A stretch of 64,000 nt of DNA from Gordionus sp. m RMFG-2023 (lineage: Eukaryota > Nematomorpha > Gordioida > Chordodea > Parachordodidae), in the NCBI RefSeq assembly GCF_954871325.1, contig NC_088779.1:22570846-22634845 (forward strand), in the 5' to 3' direction. Shown one piece after another: positions 13,461 to 27,800 of this stretch (position 1 is the first letter of the stretch; every line of letters begins with the position of its first letter). A program made the position numbers and the translations under genes. The notes below the pieces were generated by a model, which was not told the origin of the DNA, did no database searches, and saw only the letters and a program-made list of their open reading frames with translations.

Positions 13461-16053
13461 CAGGGTTGTGCATTTGACCGGTCAAATACAATTCGGTCAA
13501 TTGACCGATATTTGACCGGTCAAATATGGTCAAATACGGTCAAATTCAAATAAATGTTTTTTACACCAATATTAACTTTATTTTGCATTTATATAAAATT
13601 ATAATAAATCTATGTATAATAATAAATATCATAATATTTTTTAATTCATTCTATAGTCAATGTTTCACCCTCCGTGGCAGAGTCTTGTTCCGATTCATAT
13701 TCAATATCATTATTTTCTTTAATATTTTTAATCAATCTTAATTTATGATACACTCTTACTAATTTTCCTGCTGTAGAAGCCTTTAATCTATTTCTGTTTT
13801 TCGTGTGAATATTGCCCCAAACCGACCAATTTCTTTCAGAAGAAGAAGTCGAACTAGGAAATGTTAGTAAAATATTAGCGACTTCTCTTAATGGGCAAGG
13901 TGGGCAAAATGCATTCCACCAACTTGAGGCCGAAATTTGATTGTTTCCTATGGAAGTTACAACTTTCCACATATTATGGCTATTAAATATACCGCTTTTG
14001 CTTCTGAAATTTACTATATTACTCAAAATATTTTGATTATCACCACCTTGTAAAATACCCAATTCTTGTATTATATTACATGCTTCATCAAATTCAGTAT
14101 TAGTAAGATGCTCCCCTTGATATTGGGGGTCCAATAAATAAGCAGCATTGTGAGCACATGTATTTATATCAGTTTTTCTCTTTTCAAACATAACCTTAAT
14201 TTTTTTTTCTTGAGATGGAGAAAAAAATATAGAATCATGGCATGATTGTATTATGTGTTTTTCCAAATTAAGCATCTCGTTTTTTACTTGGGCCAAAGTA
14301 CATTTATCCCCTTGCACTTTCAACAATGAGGTAGCTAAAGGTTGGAGTATAGCTAAAAATTTTAAATTTTTCGTCCAAAATTCTTCGTTTAATATATTAT
14401 TGGTAATTTCTATGGGACAATTATCACAAACAGCTTCTTCAACAACTGATGCTTTTAGAGCTTTCTTGCATATTTTAATTTGCTCCATACATTTTATTGA
14501 CGATGCCCATCTTGTTTGGCTAATTGTACTTAATGTAGATGGTATGCCATGAAGATTCTTATTACGGGAAAATACTGCAGCTGGTATGTGTTTATTCTTG
14601 AAAAATTTAACAATTTTTTTAATTATTGAAATATGGTCACTGAAGGCGTCCAATCGTTCAAAATCGTGAAAGAATAACTGAATGTATGCGCTGCACAACC
14701 ATAACATTGTATATGATTATAAATAGATTCAGATTTTAGAATTCTCCAGGCTGTTTCATGTTAGCGGCATTATCAGTAACTAAAGAATATACTTTTACCG
14801 GATTCAATTCATGAATTACATTTTTAAATTGCTGGGCAATATAATCTGCCGTATGGCGATTTTCCTCAGTATTTAGAAATTTGTAGAACACTGGAACAGG
14901 CGTCATCACCATAAAATTAATAATACTCTCGTTTCTAATGTTGCTCCAGCCATCTGATACAATTGATAAGTAAGGAGCTTTATCTATTATATCTGCAACT
15001 CTCACCTCCATATCACCTGACGCTTTGTCTAGAAGATATCCAGCCAGCTGCCTTCTCCTGGGTAATGTGTAAATAGGACGTATTTTTTTAAAAAATTCTT
15101 GGATGTAGGGATTTTCAGTGATGTGGAAAGGTAAATTGCTCGCATATACAGCCTTTGCAAACAATTGATCCAGCTCATTTTTTTCTTTGGGATTAATTCT
15201 ATCTATGAAACGAAGTATTACAAATTACATTTGTGATATTTTTTGTAGAGGTTGATATTTTGGAATTTGAATAAAATTTTTCCTTAATTATAACAGGGCA
15301 CATAGTACAGTTGCTTAATAAATGTTTGACCATTCTATCAACGTGGGTGATATAGGACATCTTGCAAAACTTGCACACCGCTTTAACTGATTTACCATCG
15401 CGTACTTCTTGAAAATGTTTCCAAACATGATGCTTTGGTTTGACCATAATCCCTAATATATTAAAATTTAACAAAAAATGATTTTGATTATTGTAAAGTT
15501 AATCAATCTTAACTATTTTATAATTATCGACCAATTATTCCAATAATTTCTTAATATTATAAATATAATATAATAAACTTTTTACCAGAATTGAATAATA
15601 TTCCGTAAATCTGACCAGAACAATTAAAATGAAAATTAATTTTAAAAACCAAATATAGCAAGTGTAAGTAAAACAAATGAGAATTAATATAATTTATACT
15701 CGGCTAAATATTAAATAAAATTTAAATTTATTAAAAAATAAGAATGAAAAAATTATATTATGATTATAATAAATCGGGTATTTTTATTTTTTTTTAAGAA
15801 AAATGAATTGAAAAAAATAAAGAAGGCGAGAAACGGCAATGATTAGGCAAAAAAATAACTAAAAATATTACTATATTTAGAAAAATTACATATTTATATT
15901 TTAATAAAAAAATAATAAGATTGATAAACATGCTTTTAATGCATACTAGTTAATTATATCAAAATATTTATTCGCCATTAATATTTTAGAGTATTTGACC
16001 GTATTTGACCAGTCAAATACTCCTCCGGTCAATTGACCGACATGCCAACCCTG
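13461..16053 (-). mobile_element. hAT DNA transposon, 2.6 kb, with perfect 8-bp TSD
   Basis: The ends read CAGGGTTG and CAACCCTG as inverted repeats. The duplication AATATAAG flanks both sides exactly (13453-13460 and 16054-16061). Both subterminal zones carry clustered GGTCAA/TTGACC words, including TTTGACCGGTCAAA, in direct and inverted copies; such clusters are typical transposase-binding zones in hAT elements. The transposase lies on the minus strand. Insertion is inside the RT region of the older Ty3-like fossil, which reads on after the right duplication. Confidence 0.93.
13646..15474 (-). pseudogene. hAT transposase (BED finger), frameshifted
   Basis: Three minus-strand open blocks make up a hAT transposase. 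15199-15474 holds a BED-type zinc finger (CKFC then HxxxxC). 14736-15164 holds the start of the catalytic core (LSIVSDGWSN, then VTDNAANMK). 13646-14707 holds the insertion domain and C-terminal dimerisation region with TFPSSTSSSERNWS. The blocks are in different frames, with shifts near 15200, 14745 and 14680, the last within a GCAAHT-like motif. No acceptor/donor pair explains the shifts, so the gene is probably inactive though young. An intact relative elsewhere in the genome would be expected. Confidence 0.88.
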
Positions 16054-17204
16054 AATATAAGTATTAAGAAGATTTGATAAGGCTGGACTGACAACGACGA
16101 CCGATATTAAAATTGGAGAAAATTTAGTTACTTATTTGGGTCATATGACGAATTCGGAATATTGAAAAAAATTTATAAAACACTGTCAAATGCAAAGAAA
16201 TTACACTCGTTTTTTGTATGGTTAAATTTACATTCTATTTGTTCGCTAATTGATAAAATTATTGGTATATTGATAATTTAATAATTCAATTATTTTAATT
16301 AAAGATAATCTTTCTTTATTATTATTTTATAATGATAGGATTCCCTGATAATCTAAAAAGGTGGTTTTAATATTATTCATCAAGAACATACGATAGTGGA
16401 GATGTAATTATTATGGTGATTATATGTTTTTTGGGCAAATCTTGATTGTGATGTTAAAGGTTTCGTTGCGTCAAGAGTTGCCAAAAAGGATGATCGGAAA
16501 CATTTTGAACATTTTTACCCGACCTTGGGAACAAATACAGATAGATTCGACAGGCCCCATATTTACAAAGTATTATTTAATTTGGTAGACGCCTTCACCA
16601 TGGGTCGAAGTCGTAATTTTAACACATATTAATTAGGCGAGTGTAATGAATAATCTGTGTAATTATTTTGCTTGATTTGGGTTAACTCGCTACATTGTTT
16701 CAGATAAGTATTCAGTTTACTGGATTTAAATTCAAAACATTTCCTTTTAAAAACAACATAACAGTTTAGATCGGCCCCTTATAGCCCCCAAATCGACTAT
16801 ATACGTACGATAAAGGCACGTTTCTATGCTGGAAGAAGATGTGAGACTCCGGACTAGTTAAATTTAGCGATTGTTTTAATTACTCGCAGAAATGCTTTAA
16901 ATTCAACTATCGCTAAATCCCTTACCGAAATGATATTAAAAAAGCGGCTCAGGATGACGTTAGATTAACAGACTATCCACTAGAGAAGGATGGAAAATGC
17001 ATTATGGAAACAAAAATATTATAAAGATAGGAATGTTGAGCCCTAAGAGTTTGAGGATAAGGAAAAGGTTTGGGTAAAAAACGATAGGACTGCGGGATGG
17101 CATGGGACGGTGGTTCAATGGAAAATGCTATGATGTTGACCCTGTGGGTATTGTAAAAAACAAGCATTTTGACCAACTGAGGGATGCTCAATTAAAAATA
17201 TTTT

Positions 17205-17880
17205 ATTTTTTTGACTCATTTTGTGTAAACTAACTTATATAAATATAAAACGAAAAAGAGTTCTATTCTCAGTTTAGTCATTTTTTTTTTAGATTTTTGA
17301 ATTTTAAAAAATATATAATTTTTTTGACCTATAAAATAAATGCAATAATTTATAATTGTTATTGAATCTGTTATTTCAATTAAATAAATATTAAATAAAG
17401 ATATGATAATATGATGGAAACTTCAAATTTTTTTCGTCTTATATTTATATAAGTTATTTTACAAATCAGTCAAAAAAATAAAAAAAATTTTACGTCCTAA
17501 AATATTCTAAAAAATGACTTAACTGAGAATGGACAATCATAACTCCAAAAATAAGGATGGATACTTAATATTTTTTTCATTTTCGCTTATATAAGCTAGT
17601 TTTCGCAAAATAAGTAAAAAAAATTAAGTATTTTTACCTCAAAAAATCTTTAAAAAAATGACTCGACTTATAAAATATGATGTAAACTTAATTTTTTTTC
17701 ATTTTATTTTTATATAAGTTAGTTTACACAAAATGAGTCAAAAAAAAAATTTTTAAATCCCAAAAATCTAAAAAAAAAATGGCTAAACTGAGGAGAATTT
17801 ACATCATAAATCCAAAAATAATGATGTAACTTCAAATTTTTTTATTTTATGTTCATATAAGTTTGTACCAAATAAATTAA
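17205..17880. repeat. Tandem and inverted ~120-bp repeats upstream of MED16
   Basis: A unit containing a TGACTCATTTTGTGTAAAC-like core, its complement, and a CTCAGTTTAGTCATT-like core occurs about three times in one orientation between 17410 and 17880. It occurs once inverted at 17210-17320. The copies differ by small indels. Short CAATTCTCAGTTTA words reappear twice at 18165-18200, just before the MED16 start codon. Confidence 0.65.
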
Positions 17881-18220
17881 TCTAGAGCGTATGTACCTAT
17901 AATTTATATTATTTTTAATTAAAAACTAAATTTTTAATCTATTACGTCATCTAACGGAAATTTTTTTATGATTAAAAAAATTATTATGGGTGTTAATTTT
18001 TATAATAATATATCTTTTCTATTTATGGACTATTCTTTCTTCCATATGCTATTTTATTTATTTAGATAATTTTATTTTGGATAAATTTGATTTATAAAAA
18101 AACATATTATCTATATTTTTAAAATATAATTGATAGATAAAAAATAAAAATAAATTTTCCCTGTCAATTCTCAGTTTACCAGTCAATTCTCAGTTTAGTA
18201 ACACTGAAATTTTTTTTTAA

Positions 18221-18850
18221 ATGCATCAATATGTTGCTATATCAAATCGTAATATAGTTGCATTTTATAAACTTAATAAGAACCAGAATAAAAAATTCAA
18301 AGCATATGTTTGCATAACACTTATACAAAATTATCAATTTATACATAAGTATTTTCCTTTTTGTTTCGGTATAAAACATTTTATTGTAGAATAGCATCTT
18401 TTGAGAATGATATTATAAGTTTAGAATGGAACAATGATGGTTATAAATTATTGATTTTAGAGACATATATAGGTGTGCCTTCAGATAATATATTTAAATT
18501 ATCAATATGGCAACCTAGACATCCAAATTATATTCTAAATGATTGGTGTTGCACTCATATTTTAAAGGAGAGTTTACCATATTCTAATATCAATCCAGAT
18601 CTTCATCAAGATTTACATAAATATGAACCAACTTCCTGTATATTTACTAAATGGTTTAATTTTACTCATCAGAAAGTTATAATAGATTTAATTTTGGCAT
18701 TTATTATTAGAAATTTAGATTATTTGTGATACAGCTAATTATGGAATAAGTAAATATGATCAAAAGTTTGTATCTTATGATTATGCCCCTACTATTGATT
18801 TTTATGATACCTATATCGATGGATTTATTTTTATAACATCCAATGGAACA
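18221..18850 (+). CDS. MED16: MED16 exons 1-3 with 41- and 43-nt introns
   Basis: These exons encode the first WD40 blades. Exon 1 reads ISNRNIVAFYKLN, matching the start of animal MED16. A 41-nt intron (18349-18389) restores frame into NDIISLEWNNDGYKLL. A 43-nt intron (18676-18718) restores it again into ISKYDQKFVSYDYAPTIDF and DGFIFITSNGT. Without these introns the reading frame stops, so they are needed if the gene is functional. The third exon ends at a GTAAAT donor. Confidence 0.86.
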
Positions 18851-21800
18851 GTAAATAAACTATAGTTTAATTAAAGATCAGCAGGGGCAGACTAGCAAAG
18901 CTATGACCTCATGGGCAAATTTGGTTTTCTTTTACCCAGCCTTCAGCCAGTACACCTTTAATAGCGTATTCATATTTTATATGTTTTCACTTTTTCTTTT
19001 ATATTTTGACAAAAACATATCAAAATAAGTTAAAAACAAAGGATATCACATATTTTTTAAGAATTGTTATATTAAATCATGCCAATTGCACATAAAAACA
19101 TACTTATCACAATATACATATAGAATAATATGAATTGCACATATAAAATTATTACATATTGCACTATAAAATTTAAATTATACATTACATCATATTGCAT
19201 CGAGAATAAGCATTATTGTTCATATAAAATCAGGGATATTGCAAATATAATTTCCTAAATAGAGTTTAAATAAATGAATATTATAATCTCTTTCAGGCAT
19301 CAATAACATTGCCTCCAATTAAATAACATCCCATATTTTCCCTAAGCATAATTATATAATTTTAAATTTAGCAATTTACTAATATGCTGTAAAAAATAGA
19401 TTAGTGCAGGTTGGGCAAAAAGTTATAAATAGTGTTATGTTACATAACATATCTCCAATTTTAAAAATATAAAGAACTTCCATAGCCCTTATATTAGATT
19501 GTTAACTTAAAGTAAAGTTTATTTCTCCTTACTTTTAAAACATTTATTTACAATTATTTTTTTTATAAAAATATATTAAATGTTAAAATGGAATGTCTGA
19601 TTGTATTGGCAACAAAAAACAAGGGAATCTAATACAACTGCAATAGGATTTCTTTTTTTTGTGGGATTTAATTGTTTTTTATTTTCTTAAACAATGTCAA
19701 TCATAAAAAGTTTTAGCATGGGAAGACGATGATAGTATTTTGAGTAAAACGAATTTGTATGATAGATTGTAAAAACACATTATTTAAAGTTCCATATAAA
19801 GATTATCACTTTTTTTATTTCATACATTATATTAATTTACAAGATAAAACCAATAAAATGTTTTTTTTATTTCCTCAGTTGTAGTCTGCAAAGATAAATT
19901 GAAAGAATCTTATTTCTCGATCCATCAGTTGAAATTAATGATCATAAATATCCAATAATTTTAATATTTATTTATTGCAATACATATTTACCCATTCCAT
20001 ATAGCTCTTGATTTGTAAATTTGATTAAAGGACCAAACAGGAGATGAAAATGATGTTTTATTTGAAAATTGGTCATTTATTCAATATTTTAAAATGATAA
20101 TCTTTGATTTTTATTAAATTAGTTTTGGTTTCATATTATACTGCTTTTTATTTTAGACTACAAAAAAATGAATCAATAAAAATTTTTATTGCATTTTTTT
20201 TATTTTCCTTTTTTCTTATTTTTAATCATGTAACTAAAAGCTTATTTGTAACTGTTACATGTTCTAAATAAAGGTAACATAACAATTACCTTTTTTTTAA
20301 GTGACGATGATAACCTAGCCATTATATTTCATAATGGTAATCATCGACCTCTATTAAGTAACATGCCCATGTGTATATTATGGTATCAAATAATCTCATA
20401 GACACATTAAGAATTGATTACACTTGGTTGGATTTATTAATATCTTGTATTATTTCAACGTTTATTAAATCCACACAATCACACTTTTAAATCTTTGTAA
20501 ATACGGGCAAATGTAGACAATTCCTGTCGTTATTTGTCACTGAATACATTTTCTAATTGTGAAACTTTTTTCAACAATTTTTAGAAGTACCTTAGATATT
20601 TATTTTATCATAATTTTTTGGATACAAATATTGCACATTAGGTATAAGCTCTTTATAAATCAACTTTCGGGATTTATAATTTGATCAATTGCTTTAAAAA
20701 TATGAAGATTACTCGACTTCGGACGTTCATCTTTCATCGTACATCCTCCTTGTTTATTCTAGTTTTTAAAATTTCATTTTATATCCAGACGTTATCTGGC
20801 AGCTTTAGATCAGAATTTCAAAATTTGTAGCCATTTTTATGGTATTAATTTGAATGGAGGTGAATGTCATAAAAGATACAGAGGATTTGTCATCTTCGTT
20901 CATTTTCCAAGCTGATCAATCTTCTAATTTTTAGTTTAAAGATATAATGAGAGCCGCCCCATTATTTCAAAAAAATCAAAGCAGATTAACGTTTTAAATT
21001 TGTACTTCAATCAGCGATTTAGCTATTGATAAGGTAGGTTTTTGCCTTTAGCTATGTACTATATATTTGGAAACTAAATTGTTTGCTCCCTATCTCCCTT
21101 TTTTTATAATAAATTCCTAATTGGAAATTCCCATGATTTAGATTCTCAGATATTTGTTTTATTACGTGGATATTATTGCCAATCTCTAGATTCTTTCATT
21201 CATTATTTTAAAGGTAATTGAGCCATTTCTATTAATAAACTATAAAATAATATGTAAAAATATAAATTAATCAAAACTTGACCTTCATTTAAACGACGCT
21301 TTTTATTAGAAAATGAAAAAACCCCCATATAATAGCATCTAAATGGTAAATCCTCAAGAAATGTATTGATATAATATTCTAAATGCTAAAAGAATAAATA
21401 TGATCACTTTTAATTTATGAATATAATAAGAAAGTCATAACTTATTTGATAAAATGAAGTAATATATTACTTTTTTCTGGTCGGCCTCTTTTTTTTCAAT
21501 TTTTTTAATGATCGGCCTCAAAAATAGACATTTTCTCGCGGCCTCATGAGCAAAATGCTCAGTTGGTCTTATGACCAGTCCGCTCCTGGCTTATAGTGCT
21601 TATAATTCCATCAGAAAATTTTAATATTTAATAAATGTTTAAATTATAATATTTAAATATTATTTAGTATAAATACACATTTAGATTTCAACTTTTTTTA
21701 AAAAAAATATCTATTTTCTTCCAAGGCCCCAAAATTCTTTCCTAAAGGCCCTTAAATATTTAAAATCTCGAGATCCCTCGGGACATTTTCCCACCAGGCT

Positions 21801-24800
21801 TACTGGCCAGTGCGTCCCTGAAGATCTGTAACATTAATTTGAAACTAGTTCTCATATATATATGATTAAATACATTTTTGCAGATAAATATTTGTATAAT
21901 TGAACCATCAATAAATGAATCAAATTTATCTAAAAATTTTGCTACTAATGATTGCCATCAAGAAGAGGACAATGAAAAGATAATTCAAGTAACCTACAAC
22001 AATGCAAGCAATTCCCAAACAACCCAACAATATTATACTTTGTTTAAAATAATTTTCAAAGATTACCAAAATTCTTATGATATAGCAGATATATCTTTTA
22101 ACCAAGGTTTGCTCACACACGCTGTGATAATATAACAGGATTTTCATAAGAATAAAAAATAATAATCTTTTTAAAATAATTGTTTAGAGCCTTTAAATAT
22201 TGTATTAGTAATTTAAATTATCTTTGATTTTATTTTATATGTAGATGGATCATTTAGAGTAGCATTGTCATCCAAACACATCAATTCACCTGTTATATTT
22301 TATGACATACGGATTTCCAAAAAATTTAGTAAATTTGAATTTTCTTTGTTTATTAATATATAATAATAACAAACCTTTGCTATAAACTAACTTTGATGAA
22401 AGTAATGCCATTACTAATGTTGTAACTTTTTTTGAAGAAAAGGAACGCCATTCGTTACTTGTTTTTAAACTTAATGACTAGAGGTCTGCAATGGGTGGGT
22501 TTTTAGCAATAGCCTGCCCACACAATGTTTTAAAAAATTTAACCTGCTTATCCAACCCATCCATAGTTTTAAAAAATATATGTTTGCCCACCCATTAATC
22601 TAAAATTCTATGTCTGCTCATCCTCCTGAATATTAGTCTAAAAAATTTTACCCACCTATCTGTTTGTTGCGTCATCCAATAAATAGTCGGTGGGTGGGGG
22701 TATGAAGCTTGGGATCATAAAGTTGTTTAAATAAAGCTAGAAGAGTAAGTGGAACGAGGTCCAAACCACCTTTTTTTATTTCTTTACTTTCGTAACACGT
22801 TATTATACAACACTATTTATTATAGATAATTGGGATCATAAGGTCAAAAGGATCAATGGATTTTTCCCGTTCCTACATTCTCTCAATGCCGCAAAGTCAA
22901 CTAATAATGCTAAAAGTTTTATTTTTTTTTCACACTAATTTTATTTGATTAATTATCATAATAATAAATCATTTATCACACACAAATGTTGTGTTAATTT
23001 ATCATTCATGAATTCAAAGAAAGAAAGGAAGAAATAAAAATAGAAAGATTAAAAAAAAGAAAATTTTACTTGTACATTTGGGTTTTGCTCTCAGAAATCT
23101 ATAAAATTTCTACAATATTTTTCGCATTTCGATACCGCCTTATTCGGTCATATTTAACCCTGCATTTATAATAAACGATATTTGCCCAAAAGATTCATAG
23201 TAAAAGCTGTATGATTTACAAAAACAAGCTCCAATACAAAACGAAATGGTTAAATCTCGACAGCTGTTTACATATATATATTCAAAAAAATATAGCACCG
23301 CCGAATTAGCTTCGATATCGCTAGAAATTAATTTCGCATCGCTTGAGCAGATCGCGCTTACTATAAATGCAGCTTACAGCAAAACACTAATAAATAATGT
23401 ATTATATCCTTTTCCCTGAAATCTACAGATTTTAAAAGTCGCCTAATATTTTTGCAAAACGAGCGAATCAAGTCTGATTACATCATGGTCCTAGCCAATT
23501 CACAAAGTAAAACTTATAAAAAAATAAGAAGAAACGATCGAAAAAGGGAAAGAGAAGAAAGAAAGAATTCGGGCTGCGCCGATCCACTATTATTTTTACC
23601 GATCTGATCCTATATTTAAATGATCCGAAATTTAGGATTCTGATATTTATTGTTTAATATCTTCTTTTAGTTTTTATATTAATCTCATTTGTTTTTAAAA
23701 ACAATTAGAATTTATTTTAAAATGGCTGTTCCTTTTCACTTTATCTACAAATTATTATGCAAAATCAGAATTTACGATGATCTTCAAATAAATTTCTAAA
23801 ACTAAAAAGAACGTAAGAATATATAGGTAAATAAAATTATCAAAGTCATATGGTGACTAATGTTGTTAAACGGCTCGTTTTGAGCCGATTTTTAAAAACG
23901 GCTAACTCAATATTTTCGCCATAAAAATATTGACTAAGCCTCGAAATTTTGATACTATATGTATAGACCTTTGCTCCTTCTATGATCAGGCTTGCATATT
24001 ATTTTTCTGGATAAAACACTGAGTTAGCCGTTTTTAAAAATCGGCTCAAAACGAGCCAGTTAACAACACTAGGTGACTTAGAGTTGATTTTAGGTAATAA
24101 AAATGTAATTAGTTAATAAAGTTTAATGAATATACGATTTCGATATATATATATATATTAGCGCCAACGTGCTTTTACAACTTTAAATCATTTTTTCAAT
24201 GCGTTTTTTAAATTTAAAATTTGATTTTACCGGAAATGTATTTCAGCATGTTTGGAATACTTATCTTATGAATTGTAGACAATTTTATCGTTAACCTTTG
24301 AGTCATTTATAATTTCTATAAAAAATCTATGCAAAAACCAATATTAATGATATTAAATTCAAAGGTTAATGGCAAAATTGTCTGAAATTCTTAAGGTAGG
24401 TGTTCTAATCATGCTAGAATACATTTTCAGTAATATCGGATCATTAAATTTAAAAAAAAACGCGCTCAAAATATTATCTAAAGATGTAAAAAAATAACAC
24501 GTTGCCACTAACATATATGGTAGTCATTCATAAATTATAATTTGCAATCATTCATTTAATAAAACAAATTTATTATATAATATTTCAAACTTAATAAAAA
24601 TATTTCATAATCTTATTAATGTAAAATCAGTTATAATAATAAAGCATCCGATTTTAACATGACAATAAATAACAAAAGATAATTTATAATTTAAAAAAAA
24701 AACAAGGAACACCAGACTAAAAAAAATTATTGTAATGGAACGCCATGTTGGTAAATCCTTCATCTTCTTGATTTCTATTTAACATATATTTAAAAAAAAG

Positions 24801-27800
24801 GATATACACAATGGGGTTCAAAATATTTTTTTAGCAATTGACTAATTACCGACACCTTGCGTCTGTAACAATGGCCAAAAAAAACAACATAAACATTTAT
24901 AAATAAAACAAAAGAAACAATATAATCGTGCTAAATATCGGAAAAAAATATGGCAATCATCGGCCGTAATTCGACCCTTAATATAACTGCAACTATATAG
25001 AAAGAATAGATAAAAGCAAAATTTATATGAGAGAGATATTAAATTCTTGGTATTTTTTTCTTCTTTTAAAAAAAGAAAGAATTATGTTTCTTATCTCTTT
25101 GGGTTAGATAATAGCGTGATAGAGATTTGGAAATGCTCCGATAGCCTAAGGAACGTGCACAAAGGATTTCCAACAGACAAAAAGTTAAACCCGCGAAAAA
25201 TATCGGTTAATTACAAAAAAAAATTGTTTATTGTTACAATATAAACCCTTATTTATAATACTGATAACATGCTTTTTGTTTCATTTTTTTTTTAAAAAAA
25301 AGTCATGGGAATTACTAAGCATATACAAACCGGAAATGGATAATATAAAATTGGCTTCTCCCCTTTTAGTCATATCCACTCGCGTTACCGATACGGATAA
25401 AGCCAGGGAAATTTCACTGAACATAACAGTTTTAATTTGCGTTGTCAAATCGGAAAAAAATTCTACAAGGACTAATATTTCAACTAACAATGAATGTGAA
25501 GAAGTGAACACGCTTTTGAATAGTTCGGTTAAGGCAGATTACGAGCTCAGAGTACTAGAATGGAAGTGTTTGTCAGGATCCAGCGATATTAATTTGAATA
25601 ATAATACCAATAGTAATCTAACCTACTTTGCCTCTTCTAAAAATTCTTTGGAAGTAAATTCTAGCTCCGCCGGGGGTCCTAACAAGAAAAATGGTGTCAG
25701 TTTTACTGTGATCAAATCTCAAGAATTATTTTGCACAAATTCAGGTGTTGCATATTTATTTGTTATAGAATAGATAGTGTACTAGATTTGTTGTTTTTTA
25801 ATACTTTTTTTTTGCTTTTAAGCTATGTCCAAAATCTTTTTTAAAAATTTGAAATTTCGCGAATTTTGAAATTTTAATGAAATCCGTATGTTAAATTTTT
25901 GAAATTTTAACATGTTCTATAATTATGTTTTGAACTTGTTTTAATTTTTATATTTAAAATAGCTTATTTATTTATTTTCATAGTTTCCTAAATTTATGAT
26001 TTTAATTTTTTTGATATTTTAAACACAGTCTTATAAGACTCTTTTTTTAAAATTTGCATACGAAATTAATCATTCTTTTTAAATAATATTTTTGATTATT
26101 ACTTAATATAAAAGGAAATGGAGTTAATGAATATAAAAAGTTAAAATTGGATTTAAATGAAAATTCAATCGATATTACTACGAACACTTTGGATGAAATC
26201 AAAACTGACAATCACAACATTGGATTATGCTTAAGTCCTCATAAATCTTTGATTGTTTTATCTGCTCCATACACAGCTCTCTCATTTATACCTCATGGCA
26301 CCTTGCGATCAGACACCATTTTAATTCGGGATATCTTAGATTTGCAAAAGGCTTCAAGTTTGCAAATTATAGTGCATATTTTATATTTATAGGAAATATA
26401 GTTGGGTAGTGGCTTAATGTCGGCTAATTCGGGTCAATCTTCAGGTGCCTGCCGGGAAAAATCCGTTAAGAATAAGGTGTTTTAATTTTGAGCTGAGCTG
26501 CTATCTTTTTATGAAAAACCCCGAGGTCAAAATGATAATGGCCAAAAATATAGTAATTACCCAACTATATTAGGAATAAAAAAATGGAATATTAAAATAT
26601 TCAACTGTTACACCCCATTATACGATTAAAAATGATTATTATAACAATGTTGCTACCTATTTAGGTTATTTGTCAATAACGTATTAAATCATTTCCAGAT
26701 ATTGCAGAAAGTTTAAGTAATCATATCAAATGAAATGAAATGCAAGGTTTCCTAGTGTCTTTTGATGTTATAAGAATAACTAAGGCATGGTATCATGCTA
26801 TAACGGTTAGCATTAGAGGTCTGCAATGCCCGGTATCTGGTTAACGGGCCGAGCCGGTAAGCGTCTGAATTTTTTTTGGGCCAAGTTAAAAATTACTAGG
26901 ATGGATTTATTGGAATTTTAATATGGATAGAAGGGATAATCCATAAAATGTGCTGTTTTTAATTTAACCATTTCCTTAATATTATAAATAGTGGTTTATT
27001 TTCATGTTCACATATATTTCGGGTTAGGTCTTGTATTTTAAAAAAAGAGGGTCAGACCATGTATAACCGGGCTACGCCTGAAAATTTTTTCATTTGCAGA
27101 TATCTGGTTAGCATAGTTGACACCAATTCAAAAACTCATTGTTATAACCTGCCAAGTAATTTCCTCTACCACTAGATTTCGAAAATCATAATGCATTCAT
27201 AAAAATAAATCAATGTCCTAATTTAAAATACTAACCGACATCATTGAATATTGATTTTCATCAAACGAGGGACTGAATTGAGAACTGACTTACTTATTGG
27301 AATAATTCTCAAAATAATAATGGAAGCTTACCTATAGTAGTTGATGATTCACTTTCTATTTCTAGAGTATTTTTTTATAAAATGAGTATGAAAAGGTTAC
27401 AATTTAAACTAGGAACTTCGATTCTTGAAATGTTGATATAGGAATCTTTATTACCAGTATACACTTTCTGGCTTGATATTGACTCTAGCATGTATAAATA
27501 AATTGTTATTTATGTTATTCCTTGTTGATAGTAAATATAAAATATTTGCTGTTCTAACATGGTATAACCCACCTGTATTCTAATATACCACCACTTATTT
27601 AATATCATATTCTTGCGTTGTTTTAGGTTTTTATGAATATTTATGTTTTGACATAATACATTTATTTCCCTCTAGACCTGGAAAAAATGAGTCCAAAACC
27701 TAATTTTAATTAAATTGGTGTGAGTAATATATCTATGATTAATTGTATTTTTTAATACGTTTTTCAAAATAGTCTATTAGTAAATTTGCTTCAACCAATA

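Larger units (their letters stand above)
12170..17200 (+). mobile_element. Ty3/gypsy-like gag-pol fossil, interrupted by a hAT element
   Basis: Remnants appear in retroelement order on the + strand: a gag-like tract (about 12170-12330), an aspartic-protease-like region with EFDTGVAFSMI (about 12600), a reverse transcriptase region (about 12900-13460, continuing at 16062-16160 with LRRFDKAGLT), and an integrase core with PWEQIQIDSTGP (about 16530). The integrase tail runs to about 17190. It is old and broken, with many breaks. The hAT element at 13461-16053 sits inside its RT region, so the retroelement was there first. LTRs were not identified. Confidence 0.8.

Noticed and set aside
14253-14552. 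99-codon + strand frame inside the hAT
   Set aside because: Shadow of the minus-strand hAT transposase.
22107-22134. Read-through of MED16 exon 4 to a stop
   Set aside because: Splicing at 22106 gives a gap-free match across the junction and the right phase, so the extra codons are intronic.
21926-22147. 73-codon minus-strand frame
   Set aside because: Antisense shadow of MED16 exon 4.
23198-23420. Balanced frame reading YSTAELASISLEINFASLEQ
   Set aside because: It looked exon-like and lies in MED16 intron 5, but it matches no part of MED16 and its phases do not fit between exons 5 and 6.
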